Assembly (NCBI RefSeq): GCF_007741475.1
Contig: NZ_CP036261.1
Coordinates: forward strand, 4,713,798 to 4,777,797
Length of the DNA: 64,000 bases
Source of the DNA: Rosistilla ulvae
GTDB lineage: Bacteria; Planctomycetota; Planctomycetia; Pirellulales; Pirellulaceae
Direction of reading: 5' to 3'
Shown: positions 1 through 9,158 of the stretch, piece by piece
Layout of the letters: each line of letters opens with the position of its first letter
How positions within the stretch are numbered: position 1 is the stretch's first letter
Made by a program: the position numbers and the translations under genes
The notes under the pieces: model-generated
What the model was told of the DNA's origin: nothing
Database searches by the model: none
Seen by the model: the letters and a program-made list of their open reading frames with translations, nothing else

Positions 1-1695
1 GTTGCGTTGATCGAACCGACCGACCGGATCGGCGGGATGTTGACCAGCGGCCTCTCGCATACCGATTTTCGTTCGTTCGAAGCACTGACCGGTTTCTTCC
101 TCGATTTCTCCCAACGGGTCGAAGCCGATTATGTGAAACGCTACGGTGCCGATTCGGAACAGGTGCAAGCGGCATTCCGTGGCACGCACGGCGAACCTTC
201 GGTCAACTTGCGAATTTTGCAAGCGATGATCGCCGAACAGCCGTCGATCCAATTGATTCCACGGCAATCGTTGCACAGGGTTGCGACGACACCCTTTGTT
301 GGCGGTCGTCGGCGAATCGCTTCGGCAACCTTTGTCGATCCCAGCGGACAACCGCTTCGAGTCGACGCCCTGACGTATATCGACGCAACCTATGAAGGCG
401 ATCTGATGGCCGCCGCCGGGGAACGCTACCACGTCGGACGCGAGTCTCGACAGCAATACGGCGAATCGCAAGCGGGCGATTCGGAAGGTCGGGCCGACGG
501 CCAGGTCCAAGGCTACAACCTGCGTCTGATCATGACGACCGATCCAGCGAACATGCGCGAACCGGTTCAGCCGGCAGGCTACGATCGGGCTGATTTCCTG
601 GCGGTGCTTCCCGTCTTGGCCATTGGAAAACAGCAGCGAGTTTTTGCCTCGGACCACAGCGGGATCTTCCGCGCCCATTTCCCCGGCATGCCCAACAGCA
701 AGGCCGACATCAACGACACGCCGCACGCATTGGTGCGATTGTCCATGCCCGATATCAACGACGCCTATCCCGATGGCGACCCGGCGACGCGAGCGGAGAT
801 CGTCGCGGCGCACTACGCCTACAACCTTGGACTGCTCTATTTTCTGCAGCACGACACCGCGGTGCCCGAAGCGATTCGCGACGACGCCCGACGTTGGGGC
901 TTTTGCCGCGATGAATTCCCCGATACCGATGGCATCCCGCCTCAGTTGTACATTCGCGAGGCGCGACGGATGATCGGACAACACGTCTTCACCGGTCGAG
1001 ATACGCGGCAAGTCGAAGGGGACGCCCGAGCGGTATGGCACCGCGACAGCATCGCGATCGGCGATTACGTGCATAACTGCCACGGGACCGGACGAACCGG
1101 CTCGCGATTCGACGGCCAGCACGAGGGGGAATTCTACAAAAAGGTTCCTCCCTACCAAATTCCGTACGGAGTGATCGTGCCAGCGATCACGGAAAATCTG
1201 CTGGTTCCGGTCGCCTGTTCGGCCAGCCACTTCGGCTTCGGCGCCCTGCGGCTCGAACCGATCTGGTCGTCGCTGGGGCAAGCAGCCGGCTGGGCCGCGG
1301 CGATCCAGATCGAACAAGACCTTCCGCTGCAAGCGATCGATGTTCAACGCTTGCAGCAGCGATTGCATGCCGATGGCAGCGCAACGATCTACGTCGCCGA
1401 TGTGCCTCCCGAATCCGCCGACTTCGCCGCCGTGCAGTGGTGGGGAACACGCGGCGGCCTGCACGGGCTGGCTCCCGCCGAACAGCCCCGTCCCAAATCG
1501 TTGGGCAGTCAATACAACGCATCCTTTCCAGGACACTTCGCCGAACTCGATCGGCCCGTCACTGAAGAAGTCCTTGCGCACTGGAACCAATTGCTTCCCG
1601 AGGAACCTTCTCCAACACCAGCCTCCGCATCAGCGTCGGAAACTTCATCGCGTCGCGATTGGATCCGCGACGCCTGGCTCCGCCACGCTCGGTAG
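1..1695 (+). CDS. FAD-dependent oxidoreductase, 5' truncated by window edge
   Basis: The frame is open from the first base, so the gene starts upstream of the window and at least 564 codons are visible. The visible protein begins just after the first beta strand of a Rossmann fold, with the FAD-family signature IEPTDRIGGMLTSG, and ends with a Ser/Ala-rich tail and the sequence WLRHAR. The pattern matches the planctomycete FAD-dependent oxidoreductases of the Pfam FAD_oxidored group (often annotated xanthan lyase-like). The protein at 9176-10879 carries the related motif EPTEWIGGQLTSQ and is probably a distant paralogue. The substrate cannot be read from the sequence. Such genes often sit among secreted sulfatases and Gfo/Idh enzymes, as here, so a role in sugar or polysaccharide metabolism is an inference. 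Confidence 0.8.
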   Translation, partial: VALIEPTDRIGGMLTSGLSHTDFRSFEALTGFFLDFSQRVEADYVKRYGADSEQVQAAFRGTHGEPSVNLRILQAMIAEQPSIQLIPRQSLHRVATTPFVGGRRRIASATFVDPSGQPLRVDALTYIDATYEGDLMAAAGERYHVGRESRQQYGESQAGDSEGRADGQVQGYNLRLIMTTDPANMREPVQPAGYDRADFLAVLPVLAIGKQQRVFASDHSGIFRAHFPGMPNSKADINDTPHALVRLSMPDINDAYPDGDPATRAEIVAAHYAYNLGLLYFLQHDTAVPEAIRDDARRWGFCRDEFPDTDGIPPQLYIREARRMIGQHVFTGRDTRQVEGDARAVWHRDSIAIGDYVHNCHGTGRTGSRFDGQHEGEFYKKVPPYQIPYGVIVPAITENLLVPVACSASHFGFGALRLEPIWSSLGQAAGWAAAIQIEQDLPLQAIDVQRLQQRLHADGSATIYVADVPPESADFAAVQWWGTRGGLHGLAPAEQPRPKSLGSQYNASFPGHFAELDRPVTEEVLAHWNQLLPEEPSPTPASASASETSSRRDWIRDAWLRHAR

Positions 1696-1774
1696 TCCCC
1701 GGTCGTTTCTTTGTCTTCCTCCGGTCTCCAAATGCAAGGCCGCGCTCGGCGGCTAGGCTCCGCTCCGACCTTCA

Positions 1775-1820
1775 GGCCACAGGCCGACACACCTAATGCC
1801 GGCGGCGTAAGTCGCTGGTT
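1775..1820. repeat. Relic of the 184-bp palindromic repeat (left arm)
   Basis: The stretch reads AGGCCACAGGCCGACA followed by TGCCGGCGGCGTAAG, the same order of blocks as the left arm of the two copies at 8631-8814 and 8867-9050. The right arm is no longer recognisable, so this is treated as a decayed copy. Confidence 0.5.
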
Positions 1821-1978
1821 CCCACACTAGGCAAATGCAACACAGAGGCCGGAGGCCGGCACAAGGTTGCGGCTCCTTCGCTGATCCTCTCATTTCCATC
1901 CTGCCCGCGGTCCCATCATCCGGTATTTGCCCAGGCGATCGGATAACGCGTTCAAACAACTTTTCTAAATTCCAACTA

Positions 1979-1995
1979 AAATCGTGTCACGATTT
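1979..1995. promoter_or_regulatory. Palindrome upstream of ECF sigma gene
   Basis: AAATCGTG and CACGATTT form perfect 8-bp arms around a single T, about 50 nt before the sigma factor start codon. The shape suits a dimeric regulator's operator. No regulator is identified. Confidence 0.35.
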
Positions 1996-2044
1996 ACTGG
2001 CGGCGGATAAGTAGACATTAGAGACACCTCAACGGGAGCTTTCC

Positions 2045-2563
2045 ATGAACGAATCCACTCGTCTTGCGACGCGGCACTGGACGTCGGCCCAGCCGATCGT
2101 TTCAGCGTTTGTGGCGTCGATCGTTCGTGATTTCCGCGACCGCGACGACGTGCTGCAAGAGACGGCATTGGCCATTTTTGAGTCGATCGATTCCTACAAC
2201 CCCGACTTTCCATTCAACGCTTGGGCGATCGGCGTGGCGCGGAATCAGATCGGCCTGTATCTCCGCCGCCGCCACCGCGAGCGACTGGTTTTCAACGATT
2301 CGGTCATCGGATGTATCGAGACCGCATTCAACGAAATGAACCCTTCACCGATGCTGGATTTTGTTCCCGGTTGTGTGGACCAATTGGAAGGTCGCGCCCG
2401 TCAGTTGTGCGATCTCCGCTACCAAAACGACCTCAAGCCGGCGGCGATTGGTAAGCAAGTTGGCATGAGCCCCAACGCAGTCGCCAAAGCGTTGCAGCGG
2501 ATTCGTGAACAGATACGCAATTGCGTGCAAGCCAAAGCAGCGGCGGAAGGATTCGCATCGTGA
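2045..2563 (+). CDS. ECF-like RNA polymerase sigma factor
   Basis: A 172-residue sigma-70 family protein. Region 2 is visible around residues 25-80 (RDRDDVLQETALAIFESID, then FNAWAIGVARNQIGLYLRR). Region 4 lies at about 120-162, with a helix-turn-helix (KPAAIGKQVGMSPNAVAKALQRIR). It resembles the small sigma factors common in Rhodopirellula and Verrucomicrobia. A GGGAGC ribosome-binding site precedes the ATG. The stop codon overlaps the start of the FecR-like gene in a GTGA arrangement, which points to translational coupling with its likely regulator. It should direct RNA polymerase to a small regulon in response to an envelope signal. The targets are not visible, though the exported-protein genes downstream are candidates. 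Confidence 0.85.
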   Translation: MNESTRLATRHWTSAQPIVSAFVASIVRDFRDRDDVLQETALAIFESIDSYNPDFPFNAWAIGVARNQIGLYLRRRHRERLVFNDSVIGCIETAFNEMNPSPMLDFVPGCVDQLEGRARQLCDLRYQNDLKPAAIGKQVGMSPNAVAKALQRIREQIRNCVQAKAAAEGFAS

Positions 2564-4035
2564 CCGATGACCCCGATGATCTGATCAGTGGCTATCTCGA
2601 TGGCACGCTGACCAAACCACAGTTGGCAGAGCTTGGCGAATGGATCGAAGCCGCCCCAGCCAACGCGCGGCGTTTTGCCGACGCAAGTCTGGTGGACAAT
2701 CTGATGCAGGCCAAGATTACCGCCGCGCCGTGGATCGATGCGTTGGAAGAACCGTCCGATGACAACTCGCCCACCGCAAAACAGAAAACGATTGCCACGC
2801 GATCGGGCGACCGGCGGCGTTGGAAATTGCACGCCGCTTACGCGACGGCGCTCTCGGTGATGGCGTTCTTTGGATGGTGGACTTCCACCTGGAATGCGGC
2901 CTCCCAACACAATGAGATCGCCGCGATATCGACTGCCACCGATTGTAAATGGGGTGCCGGGACGCTACCGACAGCGGTCGGGTCGCGGTTGCAACCGGGC
3001 CGTTTAGAACTGGTAGAAGGGTTTGCCAAGCTGAGTTTTGACAACGGCGTGGAACTGTCGCTCGAGGCACCGATCGACATCAGCCTGCATTCTCCCACGC
3101 TGTGCGAAGTCCATTCGGGGCAATTGATCGCCAACGTTCCTGGGGCGGAGATTCAATTTGTCGTGGAGACCGCAACCACGGAAATCTTGGATCTCGGAAC
3201 GGAGTTCGCCGTGCGAGTCGAGCGCTACGGGAACACCGGCGTTCAAGTGTTGTCGGGGAAGGTCGACGTGACCAACCGCGCTTCGGGGGAATCGCGAAGA
3301 CTGATCCAACAGCAGACGGTTCACGTCGGCGCCGATTCCATCTCGGCGACCGACACAGGCCCCGAGATGTCGCTCGTCAAGTCGGTCCGTAAAAACGCTC
3401 CGGTAGCACCGGCAACCAACACCTTCCTGATCTCGACAGCGCAAGGCCGCGGCCGCGACGCATTTGTGTTTCGCAAGCAGACAAGCGACTACACATCGCC
3501 CGAATTGTTGTTGGTCAAACACTGTCTGCCACGATTGAGCGATTGGGATCGCAAAGTCTATTTGGCGTTGGATGTTGCATCGCTTCAAGGGCTGGATATC
3601 GAACAGGCGGAATTGCGATTGAACCTGCTGCCCAGCGATCTCGGATTCGCGTCGCATCAACCCGATTCCACGTTCCATCTGTTTGGACTGATCGACGAAT
3701 CGCGGGACGACTGGGACGAACAGACCATCACCTGGGAGAACGCTCCCGGACAAGACCCTCGCGCCGCAGCGGTCGATCCCACGGCCGCGATCGCGCTCGG
3801 ATCGTTTGAAGTTCGGCAAGGCATCCAAACGGGAACCGTTTCGGTCAGGACCGAACAACTGAAGGACTTCATCGCCGCCGACACCAACGGCGCGGTGACC
3901 TTGATCGTCGTTCGCGAGACCCAGGAATCGACAGGCAATGGATTGGTCCATGCCTTTGCGAGCAAAGAGCATCCGTCGGGGCTGCCGCCGATGTTGCGCG
4001 TCGTCTGCCGGTCGCCGCAATCCTCCTCCAACTGA
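2560..4035 (+). CDS. FecR-like membrane protein with DNRLRE domain (putative anti-sigma regulator)
   Basis: About 491 residues when started at the GTG that overlaps the sigma stop codon; the upstream ATG-like starts lie inside the sigma gene. Residues 1-60 (LISGYLDGTLTKPQLAELGEWI) match the N-terminal anti-sigma-like segment of planctomycete FecR proteins. One membrane helix follows at about 85-107 (ALSVMAFFGWW). A FecR domain lies around 160-260 (EILDLGTEFAVRVE, VQVLSGKVDV). The C-terminal third matches the DNRLRE surface domain (DDWDEQTITWENAPG). The likely topology is a cytoplasmic sigma-binding end with the FecR/DNRLRE part outside, sensing an extracellular or periplasmic cue. The sigma pairing is inferred from the overlap and from the family. 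Confidence 0.8.
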   Translation: MTDDPDDLISGYLDGTLTKPQLAELGEWIEAAPANARRFADASLVDNLMQAKITAAPWIDALEEPSDDNSPTAKQKTIATRSGDRRRWKLHAAYATALSVMAFFGWWTSTWNAASQHNEIAAISTATDCKWGAGTLPTAVGSRLQPGRLELVEGFAKLSFDNGVELSLEAPIDISLHSPTLCEVHSGQLIANVPGAEIQFVVETATTEILDLGTEFAVRVERYGNTGVQVLSGKVDVTNRASGESRRLIQQQTVHVGADSISATDTGPEMSLVKSVRKNAPVAPATNTFLISTAQGRGRDAFVFRKQTSDYTSPELLLVKHCLPRLSDWDRKVYLALDVASLQGLDIEQAELRLNLLPSDLGFASHQPDSTFHLFGLIDESRDDWDEQTITWENAPGQDPRAAAVDPTAAIALGSFEVRQGIQTGTVSVRTEQLKDFIAADTNGAVTLIVVRETQESTGNGLVHAFASKEHPSGLPPMLRVVCRSPQSSSN

Positions 4036-4142
4036 GCGGCGGTTTCAATTTGCGACCTCCACCCATTCCCCCACGAATCCACCCAATCCCCTTTCAGAAA
4101 TTCCCCTCAACAAAAACTCCCCAACATCCCTACGACAAACTC

Positions 4143-7052
4143 ATGCACATGCCCCCAACCATTCGAACGCTCTCGACAATGCTGGTGCTGCTGTTCAGCT
4201 GGACCACGGTTTTTGCGGCCCCACCGATCTCGGTCTCCGGCGTCTATCCGCATCTGACGATGTGGAACAGTGAAGGCGAGTGCGGCACCGGAGCTGTCGT
4301 GCCGTGGCAGGGTCGGCTGTGGTGCGTCACCTATGCCCCGCACCGCCCCAACGGATCGTCCGACAAGCTTTATGAGATCACTGCCGATCTTCAGCAGATC
4401 ATCTTTCCCGACAGCGTGGGAGGAACTCCGGCGAATCGCATGATTCATCGTGAATCCAATCAATTGCTGATCGGTCCCTACGTGATCGATGCCGATCGCA
4501 ACGTCCGTGTGATTCCGCCGCCCCAAATGTTCGGGCGGCTGACCGGCAATGCGCGGCACTTGGTCGATCCGGCGGGCAAAGTCTACTACGCCACGATGGA
4601 AGAGGGACTTTATGAAGTCGATGTGAATTCGCTGGAGGTGAAGTGCCTGCTGCGCGATGGCAACGGCGGAGCGCCCGAGGTCGGAAGCCTTTCCAAATTG
4701 CCGGGCTACCACGGCAAAGGGTTGTACTCCAGCCAAGGCCGGTTGCTGTACGCCAACAACGGCGAACGGCATCGTGATGTCAGCCGTGATCCAACCATTG
4801 AATCAGGGGCGCTGGCGCAGTGGTTCGGCGAAGGGGACTGGCAGATGGTTCGGCGGAATCAGTTCACCGAGCTGACCGGGCCAGGAGGAATCCACGGCAA
4901 TCCGAATCCCGAAACCGATCCGGTTTGGACGTTGGGTTGGGACGCGCGATCGATCCTGTTGGGGCTTCTGGAGAATCAACAATGGCATTTCTATCGACTG
5001 CCCAAGGGAAGCCACAGCTATGACGGTTCGCATGGGTGGAATACCGAGTGGCCACGGATTCGGGAGATCGGCCAGCAGGATCTGCTGGCGACGATGCACG
5101 GCACCTTCTGGCGATTCCCCGCGACGTTTTCAAAGCAGAATTCAGCGGGTATCGCGCCCCGATCGAACTACTTGAAAGTGATCGGCGACTTCTGCCGCTG
5201 GAACGACAAAGTAGTCTTTGGCTGCGATGACTCCGCGGCGGCGGAGTTCATGAATACGCGCGATTTCAAAGCCAAAAACGGAGCCCCGAAAGAATCGAAT
5301 TCCAATCTCTGGTTCGTCGATTCCGACCGACTGGACCACTTGGGACCGCCGATCGGACGCGGTTCGGTCTGGTTGCGCGACGATGTTGCCGCCGGCCAAG
5401 TCAGCGATCCCTATCTGTTCGCGGGCTACGATTACCGTCAACTGCATTTGAATCATGCCTCGGATGACGCGGTGACGTTCACTCTGGAAGTCGATCGACA
5501 GGGGAACGACCAATGGACCGCGTTGCGAGACGTCACCGTTCCGGCGGGCGAAGCGGTCTCGATCGTATTCGACGACGATGCCCGTGGCGCGTGGATTCGG
5601 TTGACCAGCCAACAAGCTGCGTCGTCGGTCACGGCGAACTTTCAATATCGCAACCGGGACTCCCGCGACGCGAGCAACGACGCCATGTTCGCGGGGCTAG
5701 CTCCGGCCGATGGTCAGCCGACCCACTATGGCCTGATGCGAAGTCTGTCGCACGATCGGCTGGGGTTGGCTGCATCGTCGCAGCCCAGTGTGAAAGAGAT
5801 CCAGTATTACGAACTGAATCAAAAGATGCAGCTTGTCGCCGTTGACGATCCCGGTGCGGCGCAAAAGCTGATTGCAAACGTCGCTCAGCCAGCGGGTGCC
5901 TATACGTCGGACGAAGCTTCGATTGTGATCGTCGAAGATGGCAAGCGGTACCGGTTGCCGAAAAACGACCTGTATGCCACCGGCGACGCGGCGTCCACGA
6001 AGATTGCGGCGAACGTTACGCTCGCCGATATCCTTTCCAACAGCCTGTCGCTCAACGCCAAGGCGACTGCGAGTTCGGTTCACGCCGACTACCAGGCTCA
6101 AGGGGCTGTCGATGGCAGTCTTGCCGACGACAACCGTTGGGTGGGGCGATCGGGAGAAGGATCGAACTGGTTGGAACTGGATCTTGGCGAGGCGAAGACG
6201 TTCCAAAATGTCTGGGTGGTGACCGGATGGAACAACAGCGCCGACTTAGTGGTCCGCGACTTTGACATTCAAATCAAGCAAGGCGATCAATGGACGACGC
6301 TTCCCGACGGCAAGGTCCGCGGGAACCAGCAAAAGCAGTGTGAAGTCTCCTTAAGCAAACCGGTGACGGCACAACATATTCGCTTGTTCTCGCCATCGAA
6401 CGGCTTCATGCGAGTCACCGAAGTGGCGTTGTTTGCCGACCGGCCCAACATTCAACGTGACCACAGCGCTGCGTTTGGACTGGCCCGCGTTTGTCGCGAA
6501 GTGGCCACCGAACGCGATCTATTAAATGTTCATGGAACGTTCTACGAATTGCCCGCGAAGAACGCCCAAGGACTCGCCAAAATTCGCCCGGTCGCGACGC
6601 ACAATCTCGCGATCCACGATTTCTGTTCGCACAACGGTTTGCTGTTGTTCACGGGGATCGATAGCGACGCCCAAAGTGAGCACATCTTCCGCAGCGACGA
6701 CGGCCGCGCTGCGGTTTGGGCGGGCGTGGTCGATGACCTTTGGAAACTCGGCAAGCCGCGGGGCATCGGAGGACCGTGGAAGGACAGCCCCGTGAGCGCT
6801 GGCCAGCCGTCGGATCCCTATCTAATGACCGGCTACGACAACAAGCAAATCGAACTGACAACGACCGCCGACGCGACGATCGCTTTGGAAGTTGATGTCG
6901 ATGGAACGGGATGTTGGATTCCCTACCGCGCGTTCGAATTAAAAGCGGGCCAATCGGTGAAGCACCAGTTCCCCACCGGCTTCAGCGCCTACTGGGTTCG
7001 CGCCACGTGCGACGTCGACACCACCGCGTCGGCGATGTTGATCTACGATTGA
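4143..7052 (+). CDS. Secreted protein with F5/8 type C (discoidin) domain
   Basis: About 969 residues from the ATG at 4143, which gives a good signal peptide (TIRTLSTMLVLLFSWTTVFA). An upstream in-frame start at 4050 would add a proline-rich leader and looks spurious. A discoidin-like domain lies in the middle to C-terminal part (LNAKATASSVH, AVDGSLADDNRWVG, NWLELDLGEAKTFQNVWVV). The rest is beta-rich with two similar blocks (GPPIGRGSVW/DPYLFAGYD and GKPRGIGGPW/DPYLMTGYD), which suggests an internal duplication of a carbohydrate-binding or propeller-like unit. It is probably exported and may bind glycans. No catalytic motif was recognised. It follows the sigma/FecR pair and precedes a sulfatase. 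Confidence 0.75.
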   Translation: MHMPPTIRTLSTMLVLLFSWTTVFAAPPISVSGVYPHLTMWNSEGECGTGAVVPWQGRLWCVTYAPHRPNGSSDKLYEITADLQQIIFPDSVGGTPANRMIHRESNQLLIGPYVIDADRNVRVIPPPQMFGRLTGNARHLVDPAGKVYYATMEEGLYEVDVNSLEVKCLLRDGNGGAPEVGSLSKLPGYHGKGLYSSQGRLLYANNGERHRDVSRDPTIESGALAQWFGEGDWQMVRRNQFTELTGPGGIHGNPNPETDPVWTLGWDARSILLGLLENQQWHFYRLPKGSHSYDGSHGWNTEWPRIREIGQQDLLATMHGTFWRFPATFSKQNSAGIAPRSNYLKVIGDFCRWNDKVVFGCDDSAAAEFMNTRDFKAKNGAPKESNSNLWFVDSDRLDHLGPPIGRGSVWLRDDVAAGQVSDPYLFAGYDYRQLHLNHASDDAVTFTLEVDRQGNDQWTALRDVTVPAGEAVSIVFDDDARGAWIRLTSQQAASSVTANFQYRNRDSRDASNDAMFAGLAPADGQPTHYGLMRSLSHDRLGLAASSQPSVKEIQYYELNQKMQLVAVDDPGAAQKLIANVAQPAGAYTSDEASIVIVEDGKRYRLPKNDLYATGDAASTKIAANVTLADILSNSLSLNAKATASSVHADYQAQGAVDGSLADDNRWVGRSGEGSNWLELDLGEAKTFQNVWVVTGWNNSADLVVRDFDIQIKQGDQWTTLPDGKVRGNQQKQCEVSLSKPVTAQHIRLFSPSNGFMRVTEVALFADRPNIQRDHSAAFGLARVCREVATERDLLNVHGTFYELPAKNAQGLAKIRPVATHNLAIHDFCSHNGLLLFTGIDSDAQSEHIFRSDDGRAAVWAGVVDDLWKLGKPRGIGGPWKDSPVSAGQPSDPYLMTGYDNKQIELTTTADATIALEVDVDGTGCWIPYRAFELKAGQSVKHQFPTGFSAYWVRATCDVDTTASAMLIYD

Positions 7053-7178
7053 TGCAAGTGGTTGGAAACAGGGATCGGCCGGCGGACGTCATGCCATGGC
7101 GAGGGTGGTATATTCATCGTGCACTCCGTCGGCTGGTCACATCCACGTTCCATTCCTATGGACAACGATAGGGAAACC

Positions 7179-8576
7179 ATGAACATCGCGCCCCGCTTGC
7201 TTTCGCTTGTCATCCTGAATCTGTCGGTTGCCCTCCACGCTGCAGAGCGACCGAATATCGTGTTGATCATGGCGGATGACGTCAGTTGGGAAGCGTTTGG
7301 TTGCTACGGAGCGGAGGATTATCAAACGCCTCACATCGACGCGATGGCCGCTCGGGGCGTTCGGTTCTCCCATTGCTATTCGACTCCGATCTGCACGACC
7401 TCCCGCGTGATGATCATGACCGGGAAATACAACTTCCGAAACTACACCCACTTCGGTTACCTGAATCCACAGGAAAAGACGTTTGCAAATCTGCTGCGCG
7501 ATGCGGGGTACAAGACCGCGGTTGCCGGAAAGTGGCAATTGAATGGGCTCTATAACGAACTGCCCGGTCACGACGATCCCACGCGCCCCAACCAGTTGGG
7601 ATTCGACGAGTACGCGTTGTGGCAACTGACACGAACCGTCGATTCCCAGAGCGAACGTTTTTGGAGTCCTCCGATCGAACAGTACGGTCGGTTCATCAGT
7701 GCGGAAGAAAACGACGGCAAGTATGGCCCCGATCTCGTCTGCGATTTCCTGTGCGACTTCATGGCACGCAACCGAGGCAAACCCTTCTTCGCCTACTATC
7801 CGATGGTGTTGGTTCACAATCCATTTGTCCCCACTCCCGACACCATTGGCGACCGCGACCGCTCGCAGGCCGGAAACCGACTTCGCAAACAGAAGAAGGA
7901 AAACTTCCAGGCGATGGTTCATTACATGGACAAGATCGTCGGCCGGATCGTCGCGAAAACCGAAGCGTTGGGAATCGCGGACAACACCCTGATCCTATTC
8001 ACGTCGGATAATGGCACCCACACGGCAATCCGGTCGCAGTGGAACGGGCAGACGATCCGCGGAGGCAAAGGGGGAATGACCGACATGGGAACCCACGTCC
8101 CCTTGGTCGCCTATTGGCGAGGGCATACCGCGGTCGGCAAGGTGGTCGACGATCTCGTCGATTTCACCGACATCTATCCGACGCTCGCCGCAACGGCGGG
8201 AGTTTCGTTGGGGCAGGACGATCCGATCGACGGACGCAGCTTCTTGCCTCAGCTTCGCGGCAAAGTCGGCCAGCCACGCGATTCGGTCTTCTGCCACTAC
8301 GAACCCTATTGGAACAAGGTTGCAGGACAGTTCGCACGGACCGCCCAATACAAACTCTATCGCGACGGCCGCTTCTACGAACCGGCCAAGGATCTGGAGG
8401 AGCGAAACGACCTATCGGACAAGCCCGCCCAAGAGGCCCAGACCGCCGCTCGCCGCCAATTGCAGGCCGTCCTCGATTCCGCTCCCCCGGCACCATCGGG
8501 CAACAAAGCGGGAAGAAACACCAAGGACCGACCGGTCTATCCCGATTGGAAACCGCTGCGACAAACAAAGCCCTAA
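7179..8576 (+). CDS. Type I sulfatase (arylsulfatase family)
   Basis: 465 residues from the ATG at 7179, which has AGGG 6 nt upstream and yields a clean signal peptide ending near ALHAA. Earlier in-frame starts lack this. Hallmarks are the metal-binding segment NIVLIMADDVSWEAFGCYG, the modification motif C-T-T-S-R at residues 72-76, GKWQLNG and the C-terminal SDNGTH motif. The family hydrolyses sulfate esters, typically on algal polysaccharides, and needs conversion of the motif cysteine to formylglycine. The third motif position is Thr rather than the usual Pro or Ala. It is likely periplasmic or extracellular, and the substrate is unknown. It lies 126 nt after the discoidin protein in the same direction. 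Confidence 0.9.
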   Translation: MNIAPRLLSLVILNLSVALHAAERPNIVLIMADDVSWEAFGCYGAEDYQTPHIDAMAARGVRFSHCYSTPICTTSRVMIMTGKYNFRNYTHFGYLNPQEKTFANLLRDAGYKTAVAGKWQLNGLYNELPGHDDPTRPNQLGFDEYALWQLTRTVDSQSERFWSPPIEQYGRFISAEENDGKYGPDLVCDFLCDFMARNRGKPFFAYYPMVLVHNPFVPTPDTIGDRDRSQAGNRLRKQKKENFQAMVHYMDKIVGRIVAKTEALGIADNTLILFTSDNGTHTAIRSQWNGQTIRGGKGGMTDMGTHVPLVAYWRGHTAVGKVVDDLVDFTDIYPTLAATAGVSLGQDDPIDGRSFLPQLRGKVGQPRDSVFCHYEPYWNKVAGQFARTAQYKLYRDGRFYEPAKDLEERNDLSDKPAQEAQTAARRQLQAVLDSAPPAPSGNKAGRNTKDRPVYPDWKPLRQTKP

Positions 8577-8597
8577 CGATCGCCGATCCAATCTAAA

Positions 8598-8611
8598 GGC
8601 TTTCTGTCCGC
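8598..8611. repeat. 14-bp direct repeat, left copy
   Basis: GGCTTTCTGTCCGC occurs here and again at 9159-9172. The two copies bracket the whole palindromic-repeat region between the sulfatase and the FAD oxidoreductase genes. Confidence 0.6.
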
Positions 8612-8630
8612 TTATTGTGTCCGTGTCTAA

Positions 8631-8814
8631 GGCCGGAGGCCGACAAATCTAGTGCCGGCGGCGTGAGCCGCCGGTGGCCAGGGTGGAGCGTTATGCTAGG
8701 CCGGAGGCCGACAGAAGGAATACATCCATGTGTCGGCCTCCGGCCTATGGGATTGGTGGTGTTGCCGCTTCCGGCGGCTTACGTCGCCGGCAGATCGTGT
8801 GTCGGCCTGCGGCC
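8631..8814. repeat. 184-bp palindromic intergenic repeat, copy A
   Basis: The left arm starts GGCCGGAGGCCGACA, followed by TGCCGGCGGCGTGAGCCGCC. The right arm ends with the complementary blocks (CGGCGGCTTACGTCGCCGG, then TGTCGGCCTGCGGCC). An inner hairpin pairs AGGCCGGAGGCCGACA with TGTCGGCCTCCGGCCT. The unit matches copy B (8867-9050) at the same length of 184 bp with few changes. It does not code and resembles a REP-like non-autonomous mobile palindrome. Confidence 0.75.
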
Positions 8815-8866
8815 TAGGGATCTTTTTGTCCAACGCATACCGCTACCAACCAGAGGGGGCCTCCCA

Positions 8867-9050
8867 GGCCGCAGGCCGACAAATCTAGTGCCGGCGGCGT
8901 GAGCCGCCGGTGGCCAAGGTGGAGCGTTATGCTAGGCCGGAGACCGACAGAAGGAATACATCCATGTGTCGGCCAGCGGCCTCTGGGATTTGTGGTGCTG
9001 CCGGTACCGGCGGCTTACGCCGCCGGCAGTTCCTATGTCGGCCTCCGGCC
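8867..9050. repeat. 184-bp palindromic intergenic repeat, copy B
   Basis: Same block order and length as copy A, with scattered substitutions, some of which change both sides of a stem (GCAGGCC, CTCCGGC). The copies are separated by 52 bp. Small open frames inside are palindrome artefacts. Confidence 0.75.
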
Positions 9051-9158
9051 TGTGGTGCGGAGAGAGCGACTGGAGCACTTCAGCCAAGCATCCAGTTCTA
9101 AAAGAGCCAGACGAAAAGACAACTGAGTTTTTAAGAATGCGGTGCCGCCCCAAACCCT

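Larger units (their letters stand above)
1696..2044. other. Intergenic region with repeat relic and operator-like palindrome
   Basis: No gene is supported here. The first half holds a degenerate copy of the palindromic repeat seen at 8631-9050. The last 80 bases hold a 17-bp palindrome and the presumed promoter and leader of the sigma factor gene. Confidence 0.6.

Noticed and set aside
8615-9126. Small arginine- and proline-rich open frames between sulfatase and FAD oxidoreductase genes
   Set aside because: They lie entirely in the 184-bp palindromic repeats, and both strands give similar peptides, as expected from inverted repeats.
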